NCBI RefSeq assembly: GCF_020176695.1
Contig: NZ_JAIWIA010000024.1
Location: 118,714 to 182,713, forward strand
DNA from: Massilia sp. MS-15
Lineage (GTDB): Bacteria > Pseudomonadota > Gammaproteobacteria > Burkholderiales > Burkholderiaceae_D
Reading direction: 5' to 3'
Length of the DNA: 64,000 bases
Below the pieces are notes generated by a model. That model was given only the letters and a program-made list of their open reading frames with translations, was not told the DNA's origin and did no database searches. Made by a program: the position numbers and the translations under genes. Below, piece after piece: positions 35,757 to 46,184 of the stretch (its first letter is position 1; each line of letters starts with the position of its first letter).

Positions 35757-36272
35757 ATGTCCAAACGCGAAGATGGGGAGCAGGGCGGCGAACTCGACCT
35801 GGCGAGCCGGCTGACCCGCGATCACCACCAGTCGCTCAAGCTGTGGCTGCGCATGCTGTCGTGCACGGTGCGTATCGAGAACGAGATCCGCACCCGCCTG
35901 CGCGCGCAGTTCGGCATCACCTTGCCGCGCTTCGACCTGATGGCCCAGCTGGAACGGCATCCGGATGGCTTGCGGATGGGGGAACTGTCGAAGCGCATGA
36001 TGGTCACCGGCGGCAACGTCACCGGCATCACCGACCAGCTCGAGCGCGAGCAACTGGTGGTGAGGGTGCCCGATCCGCACGACCGCCGCGCCTGGGCGGT
36101 GCGCCTGACGCCGGCCGGGCGCAGCGCTTTTGCCGCGATGGCCGCGGTGCACGAGCGCTGGATCGACGAGATGCTGGCCGGTTTCCCGGCCGAGGACAAG
36201 GCCAGCCTGATTGCGCTGCTGGCCTCGATGAAGGAAACACTGCGGGTGGAGGAGGGGCCGGCGGCCCCGTAG
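35757..36272 (+). CDS. MarR-family transcriptional regulator
   Basis: A 171-residue winged-helix regulator beginning seven bases after the ligase stop, with TGAGGAAA as ribosome-binding site. The DNA-binding core GITLPRFDLMAQLERHPDGLRMGELSKRM is at about 50-80, with VTGGNVTGITDQLE as recognition helix and DRRAWAVRLT as wing. MarR proteins of this type sense aromatic acids or their CoA esters, so it probably represses the operon through the palindrome at 34052-34069. Confidence 0.9.
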   Translation: MSKREDGEQGGELDLASRLTRDHHQSLKLWLRMLSCTVRIENEIRTRLRAQFGITLPRFDLMAQLERHPDGLRMGELSKRMMVTGGNVTGITDQLEREQLVVRVPDPHDRRAWAVRLTPAGRSAFAAMAAVHERWIDEMLAGFPAEDKASLIALLASMKETLRVEEGPAAP

Positions 36273-36293
36273 TCCCGGCGCCCGGTCCGTCGG

Positions 36294-37085
36294 TCAGGCG
36301 CGCTGCGCGCCGGACGAGCGGCGGCGGCGCACGCCGGCCACGGCCAGCAAGCCCAAGCCCAGCAGCGCCAGGCTGCCCGGTTCCGGCACTTCGGCGGCGC
36401 CGTCCTGGCCGTCCTGGCCGCCCTGCGGCGGCTGCTCGTGGCTGCCGCCGTTGCCACCGGTCTGCCCCGGGTCCGGCACCAGCGGATCCTGGCCCGTACC
36501 CGTACCGGCGCCGCCGCCGGTGCCAGTGCCGCTGCCACCACCGGTCCCGGTGCCCGTGCCGCCGCCGGTGCCGCTGCCACCACCCGTGCCGCCACCGGGG
36601 TTATCCACGACCGGTGGCTTGGCCTTGGCCGGAGCGGTGATGTAGTGGCTCAGGCGTCCGATATTACAGTTACCTTTGCCGCAGTCGCCGGTCAGCTTGT
36701 TCACCTGGCTGTTGGTCCACATCAGCTGGGTAAGGTCGCCCAGGTTCTCGAAATAGAAGATGTTGGCCGAGCTCGAGTTGCCGGTGCCAAACTTCAGGGC
36801 GAAGTAGCCCGGTCCGGCGAGGTCGGTCAGGAACCAGGCCGAGGCCAGGCCGTCCACTGCCTGGGCCGTATTACTGCTGTTCACATTGATCTTGCTGCTC
36901 AGGACCAGGGTGTCGTCGCCCGTGAGCCGCTTCAGTTCCGCCAGTTCGGTCGCATTGCCGGAATTGCCGAGCTTGACCTGGCCGATCAGGCGGTCGACGA
37001 CGACGCTGCTGGCTACCGGCGTCGCGGAGGCGAGCATCGGGACGCTCAGCAGGAGGGAGCACAGCAGGGAACGGGAGGTCTTCAT
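36294..37085 (-). CDS. PEP-CTERM-sorted secreted protein
   Basis: A 263-residue exported protein. The signal peptide (MKTSRSLLCSLLLSVPMLASA) leads to a globular part (20-150) with a CGKGNC pair. A Gly/Thr-rich low-complexity linker (about 160-225, many GTGTGGGSG units) follows. The C-terminus VPEPGSLALLGLGLLAVAGVRRRR is the PEP-CTERM signal recognised by an exosortase: PEP motif, hydrophobic helix, basic tail. It should be cleaved and anchored or released at the surface. No exosortase is in the window, but an exosortase-associated CAAX-type protease gene is 2.4 kb away. Confidence 0.9.
   Translation of the reverse strand: MKTSRSLLCSLLLSVPMLASATPVASSVVVDRLIGQVKLGNSGNATELAELKRLTGDDTLVLSSKINVNSSNTAQAVDGLASAWFLTDLAGPGYFALKFGTGNSSSANIFYFENLGDLTQLMWTNSQVNKLTGDCGKGNCNIGRLSHYITAPAKAKPPVVDNPGGGTGGGSGTGGGTGTGTGGGSGTGTGGGAGTGTGQDPLVPDPGQTGGNGGSHEQPPQGGQDGQDGAAEVPEPGSLALLGLGLLAVAGVRRRRSSGAQRA
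36440..36600. repeat. GC-rich low-complexity coding repeat of the PEP-CTERM gene
   Basis: Short degenerate units of 6-12 bp (GGT/ACC- and GTG-rich) are tandemly repeated and encode the Gly/Thr linker. The length is likely to vary between strains by slippage. Confidence 0.6.
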
Positions 37086-37213
37086 GACGAATATTTGTTT
37101 GAATGAAATAAAAATTGCTTTTATATAATGCAAGTTGCAAGGATAAGAATATCCAAGCGACAAGTAAAGAGATTTCGTCAGATTTGAAACGGGAGTGGCG
37201 AATGTGCCACTGT

Positions 37214-37241
37214 TTGGGTTTGGCAAGCTGGCTGGTACAAT
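37214..37241 (+). promoter_or_regulatory. Promoter of tRNA-Arg
   Basis: TTGGGT (37214-37219), a 16-bp spacer and TACAAT (37236-37241) lie 40 bp before the tRNA. Confidence 0.5.
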
Positions 37242-37280
37242 AAGGGGCTGCACCACGCCGTATCCGGGGCAGGCACGCGT

Positions 37281-37355
37281 GTCGCCATAGTACAATGGAT
37301 AGTACAAGGTCCTCCTAAGACTTAGATGCAGGTTCGATTCCTGCTGGCGACACCA
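37281..37355 (+). tRNA. tRNA-Arg (anticodon CCT)
   Basis: The 75-nt sequence folds as a cloverleaf. The acceptor arms GTCGCCA (37281-37287) and TGGCGAC (37345-37351) pair. The anticodon loop CTCCTAA presents CCT, and the T arm carries GGTTCGATTCC. The 3' ACCA is encoded. It reads the rare arginine codon AGG. Confidence 0.95.
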
Positions 37356-37536
37356 TCTTCCCGCCCGTCCGGGCACGCTTTTCCGCTTCCAGCTTGTCAC
37401 CGGCGCCACGGCGCGCAGGACGGCTTGCATCCCGAGCGCCGGAATTCCGGCCCATGCCCGCCACCCGGTACAATGGGCGCTTCTTTCAACATTTTGCGCT
37501 TGCGCCATCGACCGGCGGCAGGCGGGTTCACGGATC

Positions 37537-39456
<1,920 letters not shown>

Positions 39457-39478
39457 ACCGGGCAGGGGCCGGCACCGC

Positions 39479-40207
39479 ATGAGCGAACACGACGACTCCC
39501 GCGGCCTGGCCGCCAGCACGCCCGCCCAGGCGGCCGACGCCCCGCTGTTCAGCCGCGCCGCGTGGGCCCGCATCCTTCCCTTCGGCGCCTACCTGGCTTT
39601 CCTTGTCCTCGGCGACATGCTCGAGCGCGCCGGCTTCGCGCGCGCCGGCCTGCGCTGGCTGTATCCGGCGCAGGCCGCCACGGTGGCGCTGCTGCTGGCG
39701 ATCAACTGGCGCCGCTACCACGAGCTGCGGATGCCGCTGCCCGGCCCGGCCCAGTTGCTGGCGGCGCTGGCGACCGGCGCGCTGGTGTTCGCGCTGTGGA
39801 TTCACCTCGACGCACCCTGGATGACGCTGGGAAACAGTCCCGGCTACGACCCGCGCGGCAACGGCGGAATCGACCCGCTGCTGGCCGGCCTGCGCATCGC
39901 CGGCGCGGTCCTGGTGGTGCCCGTGATGGAAGAACTGTTCTGGCGCTCCTTCCTCATGCGCTGGGTCGATTCGCCGGACTTCGAAGCCCTGGCGCCGGCG
40001 CGCGTGGGCCTGAAGGGTTTCCTCGTCTCGGTCCTGCTGTTCGGCTTCGAACACCACCTGTGGCTGGCCGGCATCGTGGCCGGGGCCGCCTACGGCCTGC
40101 TGTACATGCGCCAGCGTAACCTGTGGGGACCGGTCGTCGCCCACGCCTTGACCAACGGCCTGCTCGGGGCCTGGGTGCTGGCCACCGGCAGCTGGTCCTT
40201 CTGGTAG
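39479..40207 (+). CDS. Exosortase-associated CAAX/CPBP-type intramembrane protease
   Basis: A 242-residue membrane protein with about seven hydrophobic segments. The CPBP protease motifs are present: EELFWRSFLMRW (Glu151, Glu152, Arg156), LFGFEHHLWLAG (His in the FxxxH position) and HALTN near the end. It resembles the CAAX prenyl protease-related family found with exosortases and PEP-CTERM proteins in exopolysaccharide clusters. Its ATG follows the uup stop by 23 bp, but its partners lie downstream, next to the exopolysaccharide genes. Confidence 0.85.
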   Translation: MSEHDDSRGLAASTPAQAADAPLFSRAAWARILPFGAYLAFLVLGDMLERAGFARAGLRWLYPAQAATVALLLAINWRRYHELRMPLPGPAQLLAALATGALVFALWIHLDAPWMTLGNSPGYDPRGNGGIDPLLAGLRIAGAVLVVPVMEELFWRSFLMRWVDSPDFEALAPARVGLKGFLVSVLLFGFEHHLWLAGIVAGAAYGLLYMRQRNLWGPVVAHALTNGLLGAWVLATGSWSFW

Positions 40208-40527
40208 CGCACATTTCGCTCCCGGCATAGCCAACAAAACACCAGAGCTATGCTATTCTCGGCCGAATTGTTGTAGAAAAGTACACAAACGGTCCGCGCT
40301 GGCCGCGGCCAGGATGCAACACATCGGTCCGCAGGGCATCGAATCGTGCGCTTCGCCGCGGTTTCACTGTTGTACTATCAAAACAATTTCCATTTTGCAA
40401 ACTGGCAGGCTGGGCGAGGCGGTATGCGCTGAGTGGCCGGCTGCATGCACCGGGGATCGCAGTCGTCCATCGGGCTGGCGCCGGCGGCGCGGAACAATCA
40501 CAATCAATCGCAAAGCGGGGGAGAGAG
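40208..40527. other. Gene-free leader region of the heparinase-like gene
   Basis: This 320-bp stretch contains no credible gene. TTGTAGAAAAGTACACAA (40268-40285) has partial dyad symmetry and TTGTTGTAG is nearby. Moderately AT-rich segments at 40240-40290 and 40365-40405 are the likely promoter area of the exopolysaccharide genes. GGGGGAGAGAG directly precedes the next start. Confidence 0.4.
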
Positions 40528-42492
40528 ATGAACGCAACAGTGAGGATAGGCTTGCTGGTGAACCGGCTGCGCTGCATGTCGGTGGCGGAAATGGGCTACC
40601 GCGTGCGCCAGGCCGCCGCGACCCGCATGGGTCGCCGCATGGCGGGCCGTACCGCCCCGGCTCCGCTGCCGCGCGCGCGTACCCTGGCCGTGCACGGCGC
40701 CCCCGCGCTCGATCCGGCCGAACGCGAAGCGCTGCTGCTCGACGCCGAGCGTATCTGCGCCGGCCACGTGGTCCTGTTCGCCGAGCGCCGCTTCGACGTC
40801 GGCGTGCCCACCGCCTGGAACCGCGATCCCGACACCGGCGTCACCGCCCCGCCGCTGTACGCCGGCGACATCGCCATCGGCGACCGCGAGCAGGTCGGCG
40901 ACATCAAGCATGTGTGGGAACTGAACCGCCACCTGCACCTGGTGCGCCTGGCCCAGGCCTGGGCCGTGAGCGGCGAGCTGCGCTGGCTGCATGCGCTCGA
41001 GCAGCAGCTGCGCAGCTGGCTCGAGCAGTGCCCGCCGCTGACCGGACCCAACTGGACCAGCCCGCTGGAACTGGGCATCCGCCTGATCAACTGGAGCCTG
41101 GTGTGGCAGCTGGCCGGCGGCGAGAACAGCCCGCTGTTCGAGGGCGAGTCCGGACAGCGGCTGCGCAGCGACTGGCTGAGCAGCATCCACGCCCACTGCC
41201 GCGGCATCGCGCGCAACCTGTCGCGCCACTCCTCGGCCAACAACCACCTGATCGGCGAACTGGCCGGCCTCTACGTGGGCGCCAGCACCTGGCCCTGCTG
41301 GAAGGAGTCGGCCGAGTGGACGGCGACGGCGCGCCGCGAGCTCGAGCACGAGGCCGTGCTGCAGTTCTCGCGCGACGGCGTCAACCGCGAGCAGGCCTTT
41401 GCCTATCACATCTTCTCGAGCGAATTCCTGTTCGTGGCCGGCCTGATGGGCCAGGCCTGCGGCCAGCCTTTCCCGCGTCCCTACTGGGCGTCGCTGCAGC
41501 GCGCGCTGCGCTTCCTGCGCTCGGTGCGCGACGTTGGCGGCCACCTGCCGGCGGTGGGCGATGCCGATGACGGCCGCGTGTTCCGCCTGGACGCCGGCGG
41601 CGGCGAGCGTGCCGCCCAGCTGCTGGCGCTGGGCGACACCGTCTTCGGCGCGGCCGCCGACAGCCATCCCGGCGTGCGCTGGCTGCTGCATGCGCTGCCG
41701 GGGGCGCGCCCCGACTGCGATCCGCACGAAGTCGACAGCGGCTGGGCCTTCCCGGACGGCGGCTACCTGCTGTTCGGCAGCCACTTCGGCGAGCATACCG
41801 AAATCAAGGGCCTGCTCGACTGCGGCCCACTGGGCTATCTCGGCACCGCCGCCCATGGCCATGCCGACGCGCTGGCCCTGACCCTGTCGGTGGCGGGCGA
41901 GGAATGCCTCATCGATCCGGGCACCTATTCCTACTGGCAGGAGCAGAAGTGGCGTGACTATTTCCGCGGCACCTCGGCCCACAACACCGTGCGCATCGAC
42001 GGCCTCGACCAGTCCACCAGCGGCGGGCGCTTCATGTGGCTGCGCAAGGCGCAGGCGCACATCGAGCGCATGCCGAGCAGCCCGGGCGACTTCGACTTCC
42101 GCGGCTCGCACGACGGCTATGCCCGCCTGGCCGACCCGGTGCGCCACATGCGCAGCGTGCGCTTCGACAGCGCCAGCAATACGCTCAGCGTGCGCGACGA
42201 GGTATCGGCGCGCAAGCCGCACAAGGTGGAGCTGTTCTGGCACTTCGCGCCCGAACTCGACGTGCGCCTCACCAGCCACGGCCTGTCGGCGCGCGGCAAG
42301 CGCTTCGTGCTGCAACTGCAGGCCTCGGGCGCCGACCTGCAGCTGGAACTGGTGCGCGGGGCCGAGAACCCGCCACTCGGCTGGTGCTCGCGTACCTATG
42401 AATCGAAGCGTCCGTGCGACGTGCTCAGGATCACGACCGTATCGTCCGCCGTTCCGGTCGAATGCAGGTTTACAATAACGTTCCTGCATTAG
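40528..42492 (+). CDS. Heparinase II/III-family polysaccharide lyase
   Basis: A 654-residue protein. The N-terminal two-thirds is the alpha/alpha-toroid typical of heparinase II/III and alginate lyases (RLINWSLVWQLAGG, SANNHLIGELAGLYVG). The C-terminal beta-sandwich carries the catalytic signature GHADALALTLSVAGEECLIDPG and FRGTSAHNTVRIDG. No signal peptide is evident, which is common for members encoded in exopolysaccharide clusters. It may trim or release the polymer made by the neighbouring sugar-nucleotide pathway; the substrate is not predictable. It is followed 53 bp later by wecB. Confidence 0.88.
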   Translation: MNATVRIGLLVNRLRCMSVAEMGYRVRQAAATRMGRRMAGRTAPAPLPRARTLAVHGAPALDPAEREALLLDAERICAGHVVLFAERRFDVGVPTAWNRDPDTGVTAPPLYAGDIAIGDREQVGDIKHVWELNRHLHLVRLAQAWAVSGELRWLHALEQQLRSWLEQCPPLTGPNWTSPLELGIRLINWSLVWQLAGGENSPLFEGESGQRLRSDWLSSIHAHCRGIARNLSRHSSANNHLIGELAGLYVGASTWPCWKESAEWTATARRELEHEAVLQFSRDGVNREQAFAYHIFSSEFLFVAGLMGQACGQPFPRPYWASLQRALRFLRSVRDVGGHLPAVGDADDGRVFRLDAGGGERAAQLLALGDTVFGAAADSHPGVRWLLHALPGARPDCDPHEVDSGWAFPDGGYLLFGSHFGEHTEIKGLLDCGPLGYLGTAAHGHADALALTLSVAGEECLIDPGTYSYWQEQKWRDYFRGTSAHNTVRIDGLDQSTSGGRFMWLRKAQAHIERMPSSPGDFDFRGSHDGYARLADPVRHMRSVRFDSASNTLSVRDEVSARKPHKVELFWHFAPELDVRLTSHGLSARGKRFVLQLQASGADLQLELVRGAENPPLGWCSRTYESKRPCDVLRITTVSSAVPVECRFTITFLH

Positions 42493-42545
42493 CAAAAAGT
42501 TATTAATAAGCAATAAAGCTTTTATTATTAAAGGGAAATGTCCAA

Positions 42546-43673
42546 ATGCTGATTTACCTCGTTGCCGGTGCGCGTCCGAATTTCATGAAGATCGCCCCCA
42601 TCGTGCGCGCCCTGCAGGCCCAGGATGCCCTGTCGTACAAGATCATCCATACCGGCCAGCACTACGACCGCGAGATGAACGATGTGTTCTTCGAAGAACT
42701 GGGCATTCCGCAACCGGACGTGTTCATGGCCGCCGGCGGCGGCAGCCACGCCCAGCAGACCGCCAAGATCATGGTCGGTTTCGAGGAGCTGTGTGTTGCC
42801 GAGCGCCCGGATGCGGTGCTGGTGGTGGGCGACGTGAATTCCACCCTGGCCTGCTCGGTGGTGGCCAAGAAGCTGGCGATCCCGGTCGCCCACGTCGAGG
42901 CCGGGCTGCGCAGCGGCGACATGGCCATGCCGGAAGAAATCAACCGCCTCGTCACCGACAGCATCTCGGACTGGTTCTTCGTCACCGAACCGGCGGCGCT
43001 GGAACACCTGCGCCGCGAGGGCAAGCCGGACGCCGCCGTGCACTACGTCGGCCATGTGATGGTGGACAACGTGCTGTACCAGGCCGACAAGCTGTCGCGC
43101 ACCGATACGTCAAGTTTCGAAACGGGCGCCTTCAAGGCGGCGCAGGCGGGCGGCCGCTACGGCGTGGTCACGCTGCACCGGCCCAGCAACGTGGACGAGC
43201 CGGCCACTTTTGCCCGCATCGCCGGCGCGCTGAAGGAGATCGCGCAAGAGCTGCCGCTGATCTTCCCGGTGCATCCGCGCACCCGCGCCAACATCGAGAA
43301 GTTCGGCATCGACCTGGGGCCGAACGTCACGCTGGCCGGCCCGCAGGCCTACATGGCCTTTCTCAACCTGTGGAAGGACGCGGCCGTGGTGCTGACCGAC
43401 AGCGGCGGCCTGCAGGAAGAAACCACGGCGCTGGGCGTGCCCTGCGTGACGATCCGCGAGAATACCGAGCGTCCGGTGACGGTGGACGAGGGTTCGAACG
43501 TGCTGGCCGGTACCGATCCGGAAGCCATCCTGCGCGAAGCGCGCAAGATCCTGGCCGGGCAGGGCAAGCAGGGCCGCCGCCCGCACCTGTGGGACGGCCG
43601 CGCCGCCGAGCGCATCGTCGCCGTGCTGGCGCGCGAACTGGGCGTGGCCGCGCCGGAAAGCCTGGCCGCCTGA
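42546..43673 (+). CDS. wecB: UDP-N-acetylglucosamine 2-epimerase (non-hydrolysing)
   Basis: A 375-residue enzyme that converts UDP-GlcNAc to UDP-ManNAc. Family motifs include ARPNFMKIAPIVRAL at the N-terminus, VVGDVNSTLACS, HVEAGLRSGDMAMPEE, and GGLQEETTALGVPCVTIRENTERPVT, which binds the UDP moiety. The full length is normal. The AT-rich gap before it carries GGGAAATG. It provides amino-sugar precursors for the exopolysaccharide or O-antigen. Confidence 0.94.
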   Translation: MLIYLVAGARPNFMKIAPIVRALQAQDALSYKIIHTGQHYDREMNDVFFEELGIPQPDVFMAAGGGSHAQQTAKIMVGFEELCVAERPDAVLVVGDVNSTLACSVVAKKLAIPVAHVEAGLRSGDMAMPEEINRLVTDSISDWFFVTEPAALEHLRREGKPDAAVHYVGHVMVDNVLYQADKLSRTDTSSFETGAFKAAQAGGRYGVVTLHRPSNVDEPATFARIAGALKEIAQELPLIFPVHPRTRANIEKFGIDLGPNVTLAGPQAYMAFLNLWKDAAVVLTDSGGLQEETTALGVPCVTIRENTERPVTVDEGSNVLAGTDPEAILREARKILAGQGKQGRRPHLWDGRAAERIVAVLARELGVAAPESLAA

Positions 43674-43988
43674 AGCCGCCGCCCGCGCGCTGCGGGCCGC
43701 ATGGCAGGCTTGCCAGGCCCGGACCGGCCCGCAACCCGTGCAGGAAGGCATGCTGCCGACGGCGGCACCGGTACCGCCACCGGCAGGCGGGCCGGACAGG
43801 GATAGGACGGCCATAGAAGCCGCCTGCAATAACACACACGAGCTCGCGCTGCCGCCTGCGGGCCGTCCTGGGGGACGGTCCGGGCAGCGGCATGGCATGT
43901 CGCCGCGCCGCGGTCAAGGCAATGATACGCGGCAGCAATGAATGCCACTCAATTAATACATTTTGCATATCAGAAGAGAGCAAACGAC
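43674..43988. other. GC-rich gene-free gap between wecB and galE
   Basis: No credible gene lies in these 315 bp. GGCCGTCC and GGACGGTCC around 43861-43881 form an imperfect GC-rich hairpin without a T run. The last 50 bp before galE become AT-rich and probably hold its promoter (TTAATACATTTTGCATAT near 43952-43970). Confidence 0.4.
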
Positions 43989-44987
43989 ATGAAGATCCTG
44001 GTTACTGGCGGCATGGGCTACATCGGCTCGCATACCGTCGTCGAACTGCAGCACGCCGGCCATGAGGTGGTCGTGGTGGACAACCTGTCCAACGCGGACG
44101 CGCGGGTGCAGGAACGGGTGCAGCGCATCACCGGCAAGGCCTTCGTCTTCGAGGAAGCCGACATCCGCGACCGCGCCGCCATGGAACGCATCTTCGGCGC
44201 CCACAAGGTCGACGCCGTGATCCACTTCGCCGGCCTGAAGGCGGTCGGCGAATCGGTGGCGCAGCCGCTGCGCTACTACGACAACAACGTCAACGGCAGC
44301 GTGATCCTGTTCGAGACCATGGCCAAGTCCGGGGTGAAGACCATCGTGTTCTCGTCCTCGGCCACGGTGTACGGCGACCCGGCCTCGGTGCCGATCCGCG
44401 AAGACTTCCCGCTGTCGGCCACCAACCCCTACGGCCGCAGCAAGCTGATGATCGAGGACATCCTGCGCGACCTGGCCAAGGCCGAGCCCGACTGGCGCAT
44501 CGCGCTGCTGCGCTACTTCAACCCGGTCGGCGCCCATGAGAGCGGCCTGATCGGCGAAGAGCCGAACGGCATCCCGAACAACCTGGTGCCGTATATCGCG
44601 CAAGTCGCCAACGGCCAGCGCGACAAGCTGTCCGTGTTCGGCGGCGACTACCCGACCCCGGACGGCACCGGCCTGCGCGACTACATCCACGTGGTCGACC
44701 TGGCGATCGGCCACGTCAAGACCCTCGATCGCCTGGCCAGGGAGCCGGGCATCGTCACCTACAACCTCGGCACTGGCCGCGGCAACAGCGTGCTGGAAAT
44801 GGTGCGCGCCTTCGAGCAGGCCTGCGGCCGCCCGATTCCCTACCAGATCGTCGCGCGCCGCCCGGGCGACGTCGCCCAGTGCTATGCGGATCCGGCCAAG
44901 GCGCGCGAGGAACTGGGCTGGACTGCCGGGCGTGATGTCGCGCAGATGTGCGCCGATGTATGGCGCTATCAAACCACGGCGAAATAA
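43989..44987 (+). CDS. galE: UDP-glucose 4-epimerase
   Basis: A 332-residue SDR-fold enzyme that interconverts UDP-glucose and UDP-galactose. NAD is bound by [11 protein letters not shown]; the catalytic set is SSSATVYG with YGRSKLMIE (Tyr-x3-Lys). [10 protein letters not shown] and [11 protein letters not shown] are GalE signatures. The start at 43989 is favoured because the GxxGxxG motif then begins at residue 7. The longer frame to 43938 has no family match. It lies 24 bp before the nucleotidyltransferase gene. Confidence 0.94.
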   Translation: MKILVTGGMGYIGSHTVVELQHAGHEVVVVDNLSNADARVQERVQRITGKAFVFEEADIRDRAAMERIFGAHKVDAVIHFAGLKAVGESVAQPLRYYDNNVNGSVILFETMAKSGVKTIVFSSSATVYGDPASVPIREDFPLSATNPYGRSKLMIEDILRDLAKAEPDWRIALLRYFNPVGAHESGLIGEEPNGIPNNLVPYIAQVANGQRDKLSVFGGDYPTPDGTGLRDYIHVVDLAIGHVKTLDRLAREPGIVTYNLGTGRGNSVLEMVRAFEQACGRPIPYQIVARRPGDVAQCYADPAKAREELGWTAGRDVAQMCADVWRYQTTAK

Positions 44988-45011
44988 ACAATTTATCTAA
45001 AGGACGGTCTG

Positions 45012-46184
45012 ATGAAAGCCATGATTCTCGCTGCAGGCAAGGGCACGCGTGTACGCCCGCTGACCTATGACCTGCCCAAACCCATGATCCCCCTGCTGGG
45101 CAAGCCCGTGATGGCCTACCTGGTCGAGCACCTCAAGAAGCACGGCGTGACCGAAATCATGGTCAACGTCAGCTGGCTGCACGAAAAGATCGAGGAATAC
45201 TTCGGCGAAGGCGAGCAGTTCGGGGTCCAGATCGGCTACTCGTTCGAGGGCTACATCAAGGACGACGGCGAAGTCGTCCCGGAACCGATCGGCTCGGCCG
45301 GTGGCATGAAGAAGATCCAGGAATTCGGCGGCTTCTTCGACGACACCACCATCGTCCTGTGCGGCGACGCGCTGATCGACCTCGACCTCAAGGCGGCGCT
45401 GCTCGAGCACCGCCGCAAGGGCGCGATGGCCACCGTGATCACCAAGGAAGTCCCGTGGGACAAGGTCTCATCCTATGGCGTGGTGGTCACCGACGCCGAA
45501 GGACGCATCACCGAGTTCCAGGAAAAGCCGAGCGAACAGGAAGCCAAGTCGAATTTCATCTCGACCGGCATCTACATCTTCGAGCCGGAAGTCATCGACC
45601 TGATTCCCTCGGGCGTGCCGTTCGACATCGGTTCCGAACTGTTCCCCCTGCTGGCCGAGCGCGGCCTGCCGTTCTATGCCCAGGGCCGTCCGTTCAACTG
45701 GCTCGACATCGGCACCATGAGCGACTACTGGGAAGTGCTGCAGACCGTGCTGACCGGCGAAGTCAACCACATGGACGTGCCTGGCATCCAGATCGAGCCG
45801 GGCGTCTGGACCGGCCTGAACACCAGCATCGACTGGGAAGGCACCAGCATCGAAGGCCCGGTCTACATCGGTTCCAACGTCAAGATCGAGGCCGGCGCGC
45901 GCATCGTGGGCCCGACCTGGATCGGCCACGGCAGCCATATCTGCGAAGGCGCGGAGATCGTGCGCAGCGTGTTGTTCGAGTACACACGCGTGTTGCATGA
46001 TGTAACATTGCACGAAATGATAGTTTTCAAGGACTATAGTGTCGACCGCCAGGGCGAGATGAAGCACGCCTCCGAGTATTCCTCGGAAGAGTGGCTCAAT
46101 GCCCGCGACCGCCGCCGCTCGCGGCGCAAGGACGGCGACACCGATACCGCAATCGAGACGATCAACGAGAAAGTTAGCGCATGA
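45012..46184 (+). CDS. Sugar-phosphate nucleotidyltransferase (GMPP/RmlA-like)
   Basis: A 390-residue enzyme joining a sugar phosphate to an NTP. The N-terminal transferase domain begins ILAAGKGTRVRPLTYDLPKPMIPLLGKP, with the metal-binding GDALIDLDL and the EKPSEQEAKSNFISTGIYIF region. The C-terminal third contains left-handed beta-helix hexapeptides (GPVYIGSNVKIEAGARIVGPTWIG) and a charged tail. This architecture is common to mannose-1-phosphate guanylyltransferase- and glucose-1-phosphate transferase-like proteins. The substrate is not certain. It overlaps manC by four bases. Confidence 0.87.
   Translation: MKAMILAAGKGTRVRPLTYDLPKPMIPLLGKPVMAYLVEHLKKHGVTEIMVNVSWLHEKIEEYFGEGEQFGVQIGYSFEGYIKDDGEVVPEPIGSAGGMKKIQEFGGFFDDTTIVLCGDALIDLDLKAALLEHRRKGAMATVITKEVPWDKVSSYGVVVTDAEGRITEFQEKPSEQEAKSNFISTGIYIFEPEVIDLIPSGVPFDIGSELFPLLAERGLPFYAQGRPFNWLDIGTMSDYWEVLQTVLTGEVNHMDVPGIQIEPGVWTGLNTSIDWEGTSIEGPVYIGSNVKIEAGARIVGPTWIGHGSHICEGAEIVRSVLFEYTRVLHDVTLHEMIVFKDYSVDRQGEMKHASEYSSEEWLNARDRRRSRRKDGDTDTAIETINEKVSA

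Noticed and set aside
36440..36600. Repeat cluster that could be mistaken for a CRISPR or satellite
   Set aside because: Units are short, degenerate and in frame within the Gly/Thr linker of a protein gene; there are no spacers.
37356..37536. Attachment site or prophage remnant downstream of tRNA-Arg
   Set aside because: The tRNA is intact, no integrase follows and the next gene is the core gene uup.
40385..40420. Possible sigma-54 promoter (CTGGCAGGCTGGGC) before the heparinase-like gene
   Set aside because: The GG and GC elements are eight rather than ten bases apart and the flanking consensus bases are missing.
43861..43890. Hairpin between wecB and galE as a terminator
   Set aside because: The stem has a bulge and no T run follows.
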